This document shows, piece after piece, positions 17,583-25,751 of a DNA stretch of 64,000 nt. The translations under genes and the position numbers were made by a program. How positions within the stretch are numbered: the stretch's first letter is position 1; every line of letters starts with the position of its first letter. The notes under the pieces were generated by a model. That model had not been told where the DNA came from and ran no database searches. It was given only the letters and a program-made list of their open reading frames with translations. The DNA lies in contig CAWGXG010000007.1 of NCBI GenBank assembly GCA_963826505.1, positions 186,001 through 250,000 of the forward strand, in the 5' to 3' direction. This DNA is from CAWGXG01 sp963826505. GTDB lineage: Bacteria; Chloroflexota; Anaerolineae; Aggregatilineales; Aggregatilineaceae.

Positions 17583-19036
17583 GCTGTCGGTGCGGCTGTC
17601 CGCCGCCTTTCTGGTGATCGTCTGGCTGGCGATTGCGGTCATCGCGCTGGTGGTGCACGTATCGACCGAGCGCAATTTCCGCCAATATCTCAACCGCCGC
17701 GACGCGTCATTTTTCGACGCCGCCACCCTCACCCGGCTGGAAGAGTATTACGCCGAGAACGGGTCGTGGGATGGCGTCGAAGCGCTGCTGCCGGGGCCTA
17801 AGTCCAGCAGCGGATCGGAAGACGGCCAGACCACTGACGGCGGCAACGGAGCCGGACACGGTCAGGGGCAAGGACAAGGCCAGGGTGGTCAGGGTGGGGG
17901 CCAGGGACGCGGCGGTGCTCAAGTGGTGTTGGCGGATGCGGCCGGGGTGGTCGTCGCCAGCAGCAGCGAGGATCGCCTGGGCACCACGCTCGACAAGTCC
18001 GCGCGCGATCGCGCCAGCGAGTTGAAAGTCGACCGGACGCGCGTCGGCTGGCTGTTGCAAGATACGCCCGGCGCGCAAGCGTTGGGCACGGCGGAAAATA
18101 ACTTTCTGCACGAGACGACGATTTCGCTGGCGCTGGCTGCTGCGCGGAGCAGCGCTGCTGGCCGTGGTGATCGGCGTTGTCATGGCGTGGCAGTTGACAC
18201 GTCCCATGCACCGCCTGACCGAAGCCGCCCACCAGTTGGCGGCGGGCAAACTGGGTCATCAAGTTCAGGCTAGCGGAACTGAGGAACTGGTCGATCTGGC
18301 GCACGCCTTCAACCGCATGTCCAGCGATCTGGCGGCGGGCGAAGTGCTGCGGCAGCATATGGCCGCCAACATTGCCCACGAGCTGCGCACGCCGGTCAGT
18401 GTGCTGCGCGGGCACCTGGAAGCCATGCTCGACGGCGTCTTCCCGCTGGATGCCGAACATCTGGCGGTTGCCTATGACCGCACGATTCATCTTTCCCACC
18501 TCGTCGACGATCTGCGCCTGCTGACACGTGCCGAAGCGGGCCAGCTTCCGCTGGAACGCGCGCCGATCACTCCCGCCGATCTGATCGCGCGCGCGGTCGA
18601 GAGCTTCGCGCCGCTGACGCTGGATGCCGAAATCGCCCTGGAACACAGCGTGCCCGCCGAACTGCCGCCCGTCCTGGTCGACGCGGACCGCCTGCAACAG
18701 GTGCTTGGCAATCTACTCACCAACGCGCTGCGCCATACCTCGCCCGGCGGGCGCATCCGCGTGGACGCGACCCAACAGGGCGGGATGGTCCGTTTTGTGG
18801 TGTTCAACACCGGCACGGCGCTCACGCCCGAACAGGCCGCGCACGTCTTCACGCCGTTTTGGCGCGCGGAAGACGCCCGCGAGCGCGACCGGGGCGGGAT
18901 CGGCCTGGGGCTGGCCATCGCCCAACAGATTTTGGCACTGCACGGCGGGCGGATCTGGGTTGAGCCGGTGGCGGACGGGACGCGTTTCGTGTTCGATCTG
19001 CCCGCCCAGACGCCTCACGCGCCGGATCACGCGTGA
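17575..19036 (+). CDS. Sensor histidine kinase with Gly-Gln-rich sensor loop (frame broken once)
   Basis: ATG 17575 starts MNKLSVRLSAAFLVIVWLAIAVIAL, the first membrane helix. An extracytoplasmic loop of about 160 residues follows. It contains a repeat of GQGQGQGQGGQGG type at about residues 98-115, resembling the linkers of the secreted protein at 11688. A second helix, a HAMP domain (RPMHRLTEAAHQLAAGKLG), the H-box NIAHELRTPVSVLRGHLE and the ATP-binding motifs (NLLTNALRHTSPGG, FTPFWRAEDARERDRGGIG) follow. The frame changes inside the second helix at about 18140. Removing one base gives 486 residues. It forms a two-component system with the overlapping response regulator. Confidence 0.88.
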
Positions 19037-19039
19037 TTC

Positions 19040-19067
19040 TATCTACTGACGGCTGATCGCTGTGTTC
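19040..19067. repeat. 7-base-period degenerate repeat, locus 2 (reverse orientation)
   Basis: Read on the minus strand the units are GAACACA, GCGATCA, GCCGTCA and GTAGATA. The array starts three bases after the kinase stop codon. Confidence 0.55.
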
Positions 19068-19084
19068 CACACGGCAAGAAGGTG

Positions 19085-19148
19085 TTAACCAAAATCGCGG
19101 CACGATTTAACCTGGGCTTTGCGAACGCTTTAAACGGCCTGTGTATGA
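19085..19148 (+). promoter_or_regulatory. phoU promoter region with 22-bp-spaced TTAACC/TTTAAAC elements
   Basis: TTAACC at 19085-19090 and 19107-19112, then TTTAAAC at 19129-19135, are spaced by 22 bases (two helical turns). This resembles PhoP-type direct repeats. A possible core promoter is TTGCGA at 19119-19124, 18 bases from TATGAT at 19143-19148. Confidence 0.4.
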
Positions 19149-19304
19149 TCGAATTCATTTTAGGCTCACCCAGGAGAGACTGGGGCGACACCTACACCGT
19201 TCAGCGCCAGTGCCGCAAGCGCGGGTCAAAGGACTGAGATACCATTGTGGTCATCGTTGCGGACGAAACGTCGCTCATCGACTTATGAACCGAGGACATA
19301 TTCC

Positions 19305-19982
19305 ATGCCCGACTCTCATTCACCGCGCACGCTGCTCGATCACGAACAAATTGCCCTGCGCGATAACGTCGTTACGTTGAGTTCCGCTGTCGATCACGCC
19401 ATTGAAACCGCCGTGCAGGCGCTCAAGGATCAGGACGTGGCGTTGTGCCGCCAGATCATCAAGGATGACGCCCAGATTAACGCCCTGCGCTTCCAGGTAG
19501 AGCGCGACTGCTTCCGCCTGCTGGCGCTCCAACAGCCCACCGCGCGCGATCTGCGCATGATCGTGACCGCCATTCACATTGTGGTCGAGCTGGAACGCAT
19601 GGGCGATCACGCCGAAGGCATTGCCAAGCTGGGCCTGGAGTTGGCACAGGCTCCACTGCTCAAGCCGCTGATCGACATTCCGCGCATGGCCGACATCTGC
19701 CGCGATATGCTGCGCGACAGTGTAAGCGCCTATCTGAACCAGGATGTCGATCTCGCCAAAAGCATCATCGCGCGGGACGATGAAGTCGACAACCTGGACG
19801 AGCAAATTTACCGCGAGCTGCTGACCTTCATGATCAGCGATCCGCATACCATCATGCGCGCCACGCACCTGTTATGGGTGTCGCACAACCTGGAACGCAT
19901 TGCGGACCGTATTACCAACATTTGCGAGCGCGTGGTGTTCATGGTGACCGGTGAGCTTAGCGAGACGCAAGATCACGTATAA
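19305..19982 (+). CDS. phoU: Phosphate transport regulator PhoU
   Basis: PhoU links the PstSCAB transporter to the PhoR kinase and controls phosphate signalling. The 225-residue protein has the duplicated three-helix bundle. Each half has its acidic metal-binding motif: LERMGDHAEGIAKL in the first and LERIADRITNICERVVF in the second. The second follows the typical HLLWVSHN stretch. ATG 19305 follows CGAGGAC; upstream in-frame starts have no ribosome site. No pst genes are present in the window. The OmpR/kinase pair just upstream could be its PhoB/PhoR partner, but the kinase sensor loop is atypical. Confidence 0.93.
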   Translation: MPDSHSPRTLLDHEQIALRDNVVTLSSAVDHAIETAVQALKDQDVALCRQIIKDDAQINALRFQVERDCFRLLALQQPTARDLRMIVTAIHIVVELERMGDHAEGIAKLGLELAQAPLLKPLIDIPRMADICRDMLRDSVSAYLNQDVDLAKSIIARDDEVDNLDEQIYRELLTFMISDPHTIMRATHLLWVSHNLERIADRITNICERVVFMVTGELSETQDHV

Positions 19983-20168
19983 CCCACAACACCGCCGTAT
20001 TAGTGCTGGCCTATTACCCACGCTATCCCACAGCGCCCCAACGGTCTGTGGGATGTGTGTGTTATAGGCCCGCCGCGACTGGCAAAACTACCCAATTCCG
20101 GGCACAATTTCCCTGAACTGTGTGCGGTCCGCGCACCGGCTCATCTAGTGGTGGAGACGCAAACACCC

Positions 20169-20813
20169 ATGCTGCGAGGTTTCATTTTTGATCTGGACGG
20201 GGTAATCACCGATACGGCGGAATATCATTTCCTCGCCTGGAAACAGTTGGCGGACGAAGAAGGGATTCCGTTCACCCGCCAGGATAACGAGCAGTTACGC
20301 GGCGTGTCGCGGCGCGAAAGCCTGCGCCGGTTGCTCAAAGGTCGTCTCATGGACGAAAGTGTCGCCGCCGCCTGGATGGCCCGCAAGAACAGCTACTATC
20401 AGGCGTATCTGTCGGACATCACGCCGGACGATCTGCTGCCGGGCGTGCGCGACTTCCTCGAAACCGCCGGGTCTGCCGGGATCAAGATCGGACTGGGATC
20501 GGCCAGCCGAAACGCACAAAACGTGCTGGATGGGCTGCGCATCAGCCCGCTGTTTGACGTGTTGGGCGATGGCTACGCCGTCGTCAATACCAAGCCTGCC
20601 GCCGACCTGTTTGTGTGGGTCGCGGGTGGCTTCGGCTTGCCGGTCACGGAGTGCGTCGTCTTTGAAGACGCCGAGGCAGGCATCGAAGCCGGACTCAAGG
20701 CCGGGATGATCTGCGTCGGAATCGGCCCGCACGAGCGTGTCGGGCGGGCGCATCTGGTCTGTGACGGGCTGCATGCGGTCACGGTCGAGCAGGTTCTGGC
20801 ACTTGGCCAATAG
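20169..20813 (+). CDS. pgmB: Beta-phosphoglucomutase (HAD superfamily)
   Basis: The protein converts beta-glucose 1-phosphate to glucose 6-phosphate after maltose, trehalose or kojibiose phosphorolysis. GFIFDLDGVITDTAEYHFLAWKQLA holds the nucleophile DxD and the beta-PGM signature. RGVSRRESLRRLL, GLGSASRNAQNVLD (motif II Ser), NTKPAADLF (motif III Lys) and VVFEDAEAGIEAGLKAGM (motif IV acids) follow in order. ATG 20169 gives 214 residues, a typical length. An upstream in-frame start at 20055 would add residues not seen in the family. Confidence 0.93.
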   Translation: MLRGFIFDLDGVITDTAEYHFLAWKQLADEEGIPFTRQDNEQLRGVSRRESLRRLLKGRLMDESVAAAWMARKNSYYQAYLSDITPDDLLPGVRDFLETAGSAGIKIGLGSASRNAQNVLDGLRISPLFDVLGDGYAVVNTKPAADLFVWVAGGFGLPVTECVVFEDAEAGIEAGLKAGMICVGIGPHERVGRAHLVCDGLHAVTVEQVLALGQ

Positions 20814-20853
20814 GCCGCAATCTTCCCCAATGGACGAACAGGAGCATAGGATC

Positions 20854-21249
20854 ATGGAACTTCACATCGGCGACAGCGCCAGTCGCAGCAAAACCTTTAC
20901 GGACGAGGACGTGCGTACTTTCGCGCGCATCAGCGAGGACGAGAACCCGGTCCACCTGGATGACGAATTCGCCGCTGGGACGCGCTTCGGCAAGCGTATC
21001 GTACATGGCATGCTCACCGCCGCGTTGATCTCGGCAGTGATCGGCAACGATCTGCCCGGCCAGGGCACGATCTACCTGCGGCAGTCGGTCGATTTCAAAG
21101 CGCCAGTCTATCTGGGCGACACGATCACCGCGCGCGTCGAAGTCACCGCCTACCGCGCCGAACGCCACATCGCCACGCTGGCGACGACCTGTACCAACCA
21201 GGACGGCACGCTGGTGATCACGGGCGAGGCGGTAGTGTTGGCTCCGTGA
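20854..21249 (+). CDS. MaoC-like (R)-specific enoyl-CoA hydratase
   Basis: A single hot-dog domain of 131 residues carries the hydratase 2 motif: ARISEDENPVHLDDEFAAGTRFGKRIVHGML, here split around the catalytic D-x4-N-P-x-H sequence. By family it hydrates trans-2-enoyl-CoA to (R)-3-hydroxyacyl-CoA, as PhaJ does. ATG 20854 follows AGGAGCATAGG. It lies 40 bases after pgmB and may share its transcript. No polyhydroxyalkanoate gene is nearby, so the pathway is open. Confidence 0.9.
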   Translation: MELHIGDSASRSKTFTDEDVRTFARISEDENPVHLDDEFAAGTRFGKRIVHGMLTAALISAVIGNDLPGQGTIYLRQSVDFKAPVYLGDTITARVEVTAYRAERHIATLATTCTNQDGTLVITGEAVVLAP

Positions 21250-21308
21250 GCGCCGTTTCTTCCCGGTTTTTTACGGATTCTTTGATGCAACTCTTATACA
21301 GAGTGCGT

Positions 21309-21314
21309 TATAAT
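21309..21314 (+). promoter_or_regulatory. -10 box (TATAAT) upstream of the zinc-ribbon gene
   Basis: A perfect TATAAT lies 55 bases before ATG 21369. No clear -35 is found at 16-18 bases; TTGATG at 21282 is 21 bases away. Confidence 0.4.
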
Positions 21315-21368
21315 AGAAGTTGAAATCAAGAAAATCGAAGGTGAGAGCGTCGAGCAGGAGAGTGTGAT

Positions 21369-21578
21369 ATGCCGCTGTATGAATATCAATGCGCAGAATG
21401 TGGCGTGCGTTTTGAGCGGCACCAGCATTTCAATGACAGCCCACTCACGGAATGTCCGGAGTGTGGCGGCGAAGTGCACAAGTTGATCGGCCCGGTCGGG
21501 GTTGTATTCAAGGGCAAGGGCTTCTACATCAACGACAGCCGCAAAACCAGCAGCAGTACCACATCGTCCGACAGCTAA
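21369..21578 (+). CDS. FmdB-type zinc-ribbon protein
   Basis: This 69-residue protein begins MPLYEYQCAECGVRFER and has a second pair in LTECPECGGEVHKL. That gives four cysteines in two CxxC knuckles, the putative regulatory FmdB family pattern. GVVFKGKGFYINDSRK and a Ser/Thr tail follow. AGGAGAGTG precedes ATG 21369. A clear terminator lies downstream, so it is a one-gene unit. The biological role of the family is unknown. Confidence 0.92.
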   Translation: MPLYEYQCAECGVRFERHQHFNDSPLTECPECGGEVHKLIGPVGVVFKGKGFYINDSRKTSSSTTSSDS

Positions 21579-21610
21579 CACGCACGCGCGAACCACATAT
21601 TCGATCCCAA

Positions 21611-21641
21611 CGCCGGACCCGCCCAGGTCCGGCGTTTTTTT
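21611..21641 (+). terminator. Intrinsic terminator after the zinc-ribbon gene
   Basis: CGCCGGACC pairs with GGTCCGGCG across a short loop, followed by seven T. Confidence 0.9.
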
Positions 21642-21722
21642 GATCCACAGCACCGCGCCGGGCAGAAATGTGATAGCATCTCTGGTGCATTGCATCCCAA
21701 TATCCAGCCAAGGGAGGAACCG

Positions 21723-22208
21723 ATGACACTCATAACCCCGAAACGCTATTTGCTCTCGCTGCGTAAAACGCCCGTGGTGTTGAACGCACTCTTGAACGGT
21801 GTCACCCAGGATCAGGCCCAGCAGCTCACCGATGGGCCGGGCGGTTGGAACGTGGTCGAAACGATGTGCCACATTCGCGATTTCGGCGAGGTCTCACTGA
21901 CGCGTGCTCAGCGCATTCTGAGCGAAGATAGCCCCATCCTGCCGAATTTCGACCCGACGGTCGCGGCGCAGCAGCGCGGCTACGCGAGCCAGAACCTGGC
22001 GGCTGAATTCGCAGGCTTTCTTGAGGCGCGCAAACAGTTGGTGGCCCTGCTCGACGGCATCGCCGAAGCACAGTGGCAGCGTCACGGCACACATTCCGAT
22101 TACGGCGACCTGACTCTGCTTGATCTGATGGTGTTCGTCGAGTGGCACGATCTGAACCACATCGAGCAGATCGCGCGCACGCTGAACCTGTCCGAAGCGC
22201 TGGTCTAG
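21723..22208 (+). CDS. DinB/YfiT-like four-helix protein
   Basis: The 161-residue protein shows the DinB_2 pattern: TDGPGGWNVVETMCHIRDFGEV with the first metal His, and VFVEWHDLNHIEQIARTL with the His-x3-His pair near the end. Family members bind a metal and many act as thiol-dependent transferases or hydrolases. The substrate here is unknown. ATG 21723 follows AAGGGAGGAACC. It converges on the minus-strand HD gene. Confidence 0.82.
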   Translation: MTLITPKRYLLSLRKTPVVLNALLNGVTQDQAQQLTDGPGGWNVVETMCHIRDFGEVSLTRAQRILSEDSPILPNFDPTVAAQQRGYASQNLAAEFAGFLEARKQLVALLDGIAEAQWQRHGTHSDYGDLTLLDLMVFVEWHDLNHIEQIARTLNLSEALV

Positions 22209-22217
22209 GCGGCGCGG

Positions 22218-22868
22218 CTAATCCTCGCCGCGCACCTCGCGCGCCAGCCGCTCGAAATAGCCGTGCATGTAGGCGCTTCGCTCGCGGGCGATGGCGCGTC
22301 CGGTCGCGGTTTGCATGCGGCTTTCGATGCGCGACAGCTTGAACACGTATTCGTGGTGCGGCGTGTGATCTGGGCCGCCGCCCGGATAATCTGGCGGGAC
22401 GTCCCCCCACAGCTTTTGGGCGGTCATGCCGCCGAAAGCGTAGGCCCGCGCCACGCCGATCGCGCCGATGGCGTCCAGCTTGTCGGCGTCGAAAACCGTC
22501 TTGGCTTCGATGGTCTGCGGCTCGACGGCGTTGCGGAAGCGGTGCGCGGCGATGGCGTGCGCCACTGCCTCGATAAATTCGGGCGTGGCGGAGGGGTCCT
22601 TGGCGCGCAGAATGTCGCGCGCGCGGTCGGCGGCTGCCAGCGCGTGATCGATATGTTCGGCGTTCTGCACGTGGGCTTCGCGGTCCTCGTCGGCGCGGTG
22701 AATGTCGTGCAGCAGGACCGCCGTCTCGACGACGTCCAGATGCGCGCCTTCGGCCTCACCGATGCGCCGCGCCAGCGCCAGCACGCGCAGCACATGATCG
22801 AAATCGTGGACCGGGTCGCTGTCGTCGTAGAGCGTGCGGGCATAAGCGATGCTGACTCGAGGTGTCAT
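22218..22868 (-). CDS. HD-domain phosphohydrolase
   Basis: The protein has the HD metal site: HDFDHVLRVLALARRIG, then VVETAVLLHDIHRADEDRE (the HD pair) and a later VFDADKLDAIGAIGVARAYAFG with the downstream Asp. This is the YedJ-like subgroup of metal-dependent phosphohydrolases, about 216 residues. The substrate is unassigned, probably a nucleotide. ATG 22868 has GGGGAT upstream. An in-frame extension to 22913 lacks a ribosome site. Confidence 0.88.
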   Translation of the reverse strand: MTPRVSIAYARTLYDDSDPVHDFDHVLRVLALARRIGEAEGAHLDVVETAVLLHDIHRADEDREAHVQNAEHIDHALAAADRARDILRAKDPSATPEFIEAVAHAIAAHRFRNAVEPQTIEAKTVFDADKLDAIGAIGVARAYAFGGMTAQKLWGDVPPDYPGGGPDHTPHHEYVFKLSRIESRMQTATGRAIARERSAYMHGYFERLAREVRGED

Positions 22869-22936
22869 GCGTGAATCCCCTTTCGAACGCAAACGGCAGC
22901 CGGTCGATTTCAACCGCCTGCCGTCGTCAAAATCCC

Positions 22937-23029
22937 TGGCGGAGAGGGCGGGATTTGAACCCGCGGAGCGGAGTTACCGCTCACGCGCTCTCCAGGCGCG
23001 CGCATTAGGCCAGACTATGCTACCTCTCC
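22937..23029 (-). tRNA. tRNA-Ser (anticodon GGA)
   Basis: Read on the minus strand, GGAGAGG at the 5' end pairs with CCTCTCC before discriminator G and an encoded CCA. A D-arm, an anticodon stem CGCGC with loop CTGGAGA, a long serine-type variable arm and the T-loop GGTTCAAATCC are present. The anticodon GGA reads UCC/UCU. CCA is encoded in the gene. Confidence 0.95.
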
Positions 23030-23173
23030 GAGTTACTATTCACGCGGCGGAGCGTGCGTCCCGCGTGGGTTGTGGGGGCAATTATAACGGCGCGCCGGGG
23101 GTGGGTCAATATGAAACCGGGCTAATCGGTTTTCATCTCAGTGCTTCTCTGTGCGCCTCTGTGGGGCGCTCAT

Positions 23174-23984
23174 TTACTGGTCACACACGATCGGACGCGC
23201 GGGCTTGCCCTCTATCGCCAGATGCATCCCAAAATAGGGCGACGGATCGAGTGTGTTGTTGCGACCCGCCTCATTCTTAAAACTGCCGTCCGCCTCGCTC
23301 TTGACGATACTGAAATGCACATGCAGCCCGACTGGTCGCACGGTCGCGCCGCCGTATTCGCCCTGGTAGCCGAGCAGCGTCCCCTGTTCGACCCAGACAC
23401 CGCTCGTACCGGGCGGGAAATCCGCCGCGATATAGAGACTTGCTGCCGTCTTTAGACGCCATGTGCGTGTAATAGGTCCAGATGATGCGCCCCGGCTGAA
23501 GCGGGTCCTCGTGGCGAATAATGATCGAGGCTTTCCAGTTGGGCAGGCGCGTGAGATAACCCCCATATGCGGCTACAACAGACACCTCGCCCGGCACGCC
23601 ATCCCCGAAAATATCGATTCCGCTATGACGCTTGAACAGGTTGTACGGCAAGGCCGTGTCGTGATACAGCAGCCCGATCAGCCCATCCGAGGGCAGCACA
23701 AACGGCGCACCCGGGCATGGCTCGCGCTGCACGGTCGCCAGCGTATCCCGGCTGGCAGGATCGTTAAACCAGCGTTGGATATAGCCGCTGCTGTTGCTTT
23801 GACTCCAGCCATACGCCAGCGCGGCGACGATCCCCCCGGCGGCGATTCCGGCCAGTCCGCCGAGAGCCAGCACGCCGCGCTTCCAGCGCGCCAACCGCCG
23901 CCAGCGCGCCGCGATCCGTCCAGCCGTAGAGGTCGCCCGAGCGGATTCCGCTGGCGCGCGCCGAGTTGGCAAACGAAAACGCAT
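23174..23984 (-). CDS. M23 (LytM-type) peptidase with N-terminal membrane anchor (frame broken once)
   Basis: ATG 23984 follows AGGAG and encodes an Arg-rich cytoplasmic start, a membrane helix (GVLALGGLAGIAAGGIVAALAYGW) and an M23 domain. The first metal site is HSGIDIFGDG; the second is PVGLHVHFSIV, reached only after a frame change. One extra base at about 23438 (AAG-T-CTC on the coding strand) separates ASKDGSK from LYIAADFPPGTSG. Removing it gives 269 residues and a full LytM active site. By family it would cut peptidoglycan cross-links or act as a cell-wall scaffold. The tRNA-Ser gene lies downstream. Confidence 0.82.
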
Positions 23985-24048
23985 CAAACACTCCTGTTGG
24001 GGGCCATGGCGGGGCAGAGTAGGAGTGGTCGAACCGGACAACCACCGA

Positions 24049-24375
24049 TCATGCGATGAAGCCGTGCTTGCGCAGCCAGTTTTCCAGCGTGATCTCGCCG
24101 GGTTCCGTGATCATCGATCCGCGGTCGATGCCGCGTGGGCTGGGTTCGGTCAGGGGGTCGGGTTCGGTATAGGGCAGATCTTCGCCGGGATTGGCGACGA
24201 CGAGCGTCGGCACGGACTTAAACCCGGTCCATCCGATTACGCGTTGCTCCGCTTCGGAATCCTTGTCGATAAACACTTCGCGGTAAGGGACATTTTCGCG
24301 TTCCAGGACGCGCTTGGCGGTACGGACGAAAGGACAGGGAATCGTCCGGCTGTACATCACCAGTTCGTAGGCCAT
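24049..24375 (-). CDS. Glutaredoxin-like protein
   Basis: The 108-residue thioredoxin-fold protein has a monothiol-like active site CPFV in SRTIPCPFVRTAKRVLERE, the cis-Pro region KSVPTLVVAN and a C-terminal helix. The C-terminal 30 residues carry an extra Pro/Glu-rich segment. The active site has only one cysteine. It probably reduces disulfides or handles iron-sulfur clusters, as inferred from the fold. ATG 24375 has AGGAGA upstream. Confidence 0.83.
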   Translation of the reverse strand: MAYELVMYSRTIPCPFVRTAKRVLERENVPYREVFIDKDSEAEQRVIGWTGFKSVPTLVVANPGEDLPYTEPDPLTEPSPRGIDRGSMITEPGEITLENWLRKHGFIA

Positions 24376-24448
24376 AAAGAAAGTTCTCCTGTTAGACGCT
24401 GCGCAGGCGCTCGCGCGCCGAAATCTCAGAACGGACCCACCGGGGCGG

Positions 24449-25567
24449 CTACGGCGACGTGCTCACGCCGTATAACTCCGGGGCCAAAAAGCAGCGGATG
24501 CCGTTGGCGATCCCCAGGGCGACCAGATCTTCATGCTGGGTCAGGAAGGACCGGTCCAGGCCCAGGAACCCGATTTCGATGATCGCGGTCGGCGTATCGC
24601 TGGCCACCTCGCCAAAGGTGTGATAATCCGTCATATCGTAAGTGATGCCGGTATGGTTGGGCAGGCCCGTCGCCTGTCCGTACTGCGTGATCAGGCAGGT
24701 CAGCAGACGCTCATCCGCGCCGCGCGTGGTCTGGCGGCTGGATGCCGACGCGACGTTGTAGCCGGTCCCAGCGTCGCCGTAATCCTGGCAGTCGTTGGTA
24801 TGCACGGACACCAGCACGTCGGCGTGATACCCCGCCAGGCGCGGATCGAATTCTTCCAGCAGATCGACCGTGTAGCGCTCCTGAGTCAACTGCGTGACCA
24901 CCTGCTTCGCAACGGCCAGATTCAGCTCGGCCTCGGTGAAGCCGTCCGGACAGACCGCGCCGGGATCGCTTTCGAAGCTGGTATCCTGGGGCGGTCCGCT
25001 GTGTCCGGCGATGATTCCGATGCGGATCTGGCGCGTTTCGGTGGGCAGCGGAGTCGGCTGGATGTTGATCACGCGCTGGGTCGCCTGCACCTGATTCAGC
25101 CCGGCGCGAAATTCATCGGTGAAAAAGTTGGGGCGCGTCCACAGGGAAAAAATCGTCGAGACGAGCAGCGCCGCCGCTCCGACCAAAATCAGGGTGCGCA
25201 GTGTGCTCAGCCAGACGCCGGGCGGGCGCTGAGGGCGGCGACCGCGTGGTGCAGGCGTGCGCCGGACGGTACGCGGCAGGGCCAACGCCGGAGCCGGGGC
25301 TAACCGGTCGACGCGCGGCTCAAGGCTGACCGCGTGGAACTCGTCCGGAGCGTCTTCCACGTCATCCTGATCGGCGGGGGCATCTTCCGCAGGCTGGGCG
25401 GGCGCGGGCCACCGTTTCGCGCTGGTCCGCACGACATGCTCATCGTCGGCGTCGAAGGTCCACAATTGAAAATCGTCATCGCCGAGATCATCATCATCGA
25501 CAAACTGTGGGAGATCGTCGTCAGGCGGGTCATACGGTGGGTCGTTGCGGGTGAACTCGTCAGACAT
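24449..25567 (-). CDS. Membrane-anchored N-acetylmuramoyl-L-alanine amidase (Amidase_3)
   Basis: A long acidic/proline-rich cytoplasmic N-terminus (about 120 residues, very rich in Asp) precedes one membrane helix (TLRTLILVGAAALLVSTIFSLW). The catalytic domain follows, with IGIIAGHSGPP (first Zn His), TEAELNLAVAK (Glu), DVLVSVHTNDC (second His) and PTAIIEIGFLG (catalytic Glu). It cleaves the amide bond between muramic acid and the stem peptide. The long Asp-rich tail is unusual for amidases. GC-rich intergenic DNA with repeats lies upstream. Confidence 0.9.
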   Translation of the reverse strand: MSDEFTRNDPPYDPPDDDLPQFVDDDDLGDDDFQLWTFDADDEHVVRTSAKRWPAPAQPAEDAPADQDDVEDAPDEFHAVSLEPRVDRLAPAPALALPRTVRRTPAPRGRRPQRPPGVWLSTLRTLILVGAAALLVSTIFSLWTRPNFFTDEFRAGLNQVQATQRVINIQPTPLPTETRQIRIGIIAGHSGPPQDTSFESDPGAVCPDGFTEAELNLAVAKQVVTQLTQERYTVDLLEEFDPRLAGYHADVLVSVHTNDCQDYGDAGTGYNVASASSRQTTRGADERLLTCLITQYGQATGLPNHTGITYDMTDYHTFGEVASDTPTAIIEIGFLGLDRSFLTQHEDLVALGIANGIRCFLAPELYGVSTSP

Positions 25568-25648
25568 GACTTGTGTGTGCTTTGCTCTTGTGCCCCAACC
25601 AGCGATACCCCAAATCTTAGCGCAGTCGTCGCAAAAGGTAAACTTAGG

Positions 25649-25683
25649 GTGAACAGCGGACAGCGATCAGGAGTCAGCAGACA
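25649..25683. repeat. 7-base-period degenerate repeat, locus 3
   Basis: Five heptads in a row: GTGAACA, GCGGACA, GCGATCA, GGAGTCA and GCAGACA. All end in CA. The array lies between the amidase and serA, next to the serA terminator. Confidence 0.7.
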
Positions 25684-25684
25684 G

Positions 25685-25714
25685 AAAAAACCCCTCCTGA
25701 TCGGAGGGGGAAAA
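25685..25714 (-). terminator. Intrinsic terminator of the serA operon
   Basis: On the minus strand CCCCTCC, a 4-base loop region (GATC) and GGAGGGG form a perfect stem followed by six T. The site lies about 40 bases after the serA stop. Confidence 0.88.
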
Positions 25715-25751
25715 TCGAGCGGCGATGGGGCCGAGGGTTACGGCGAGCGTC

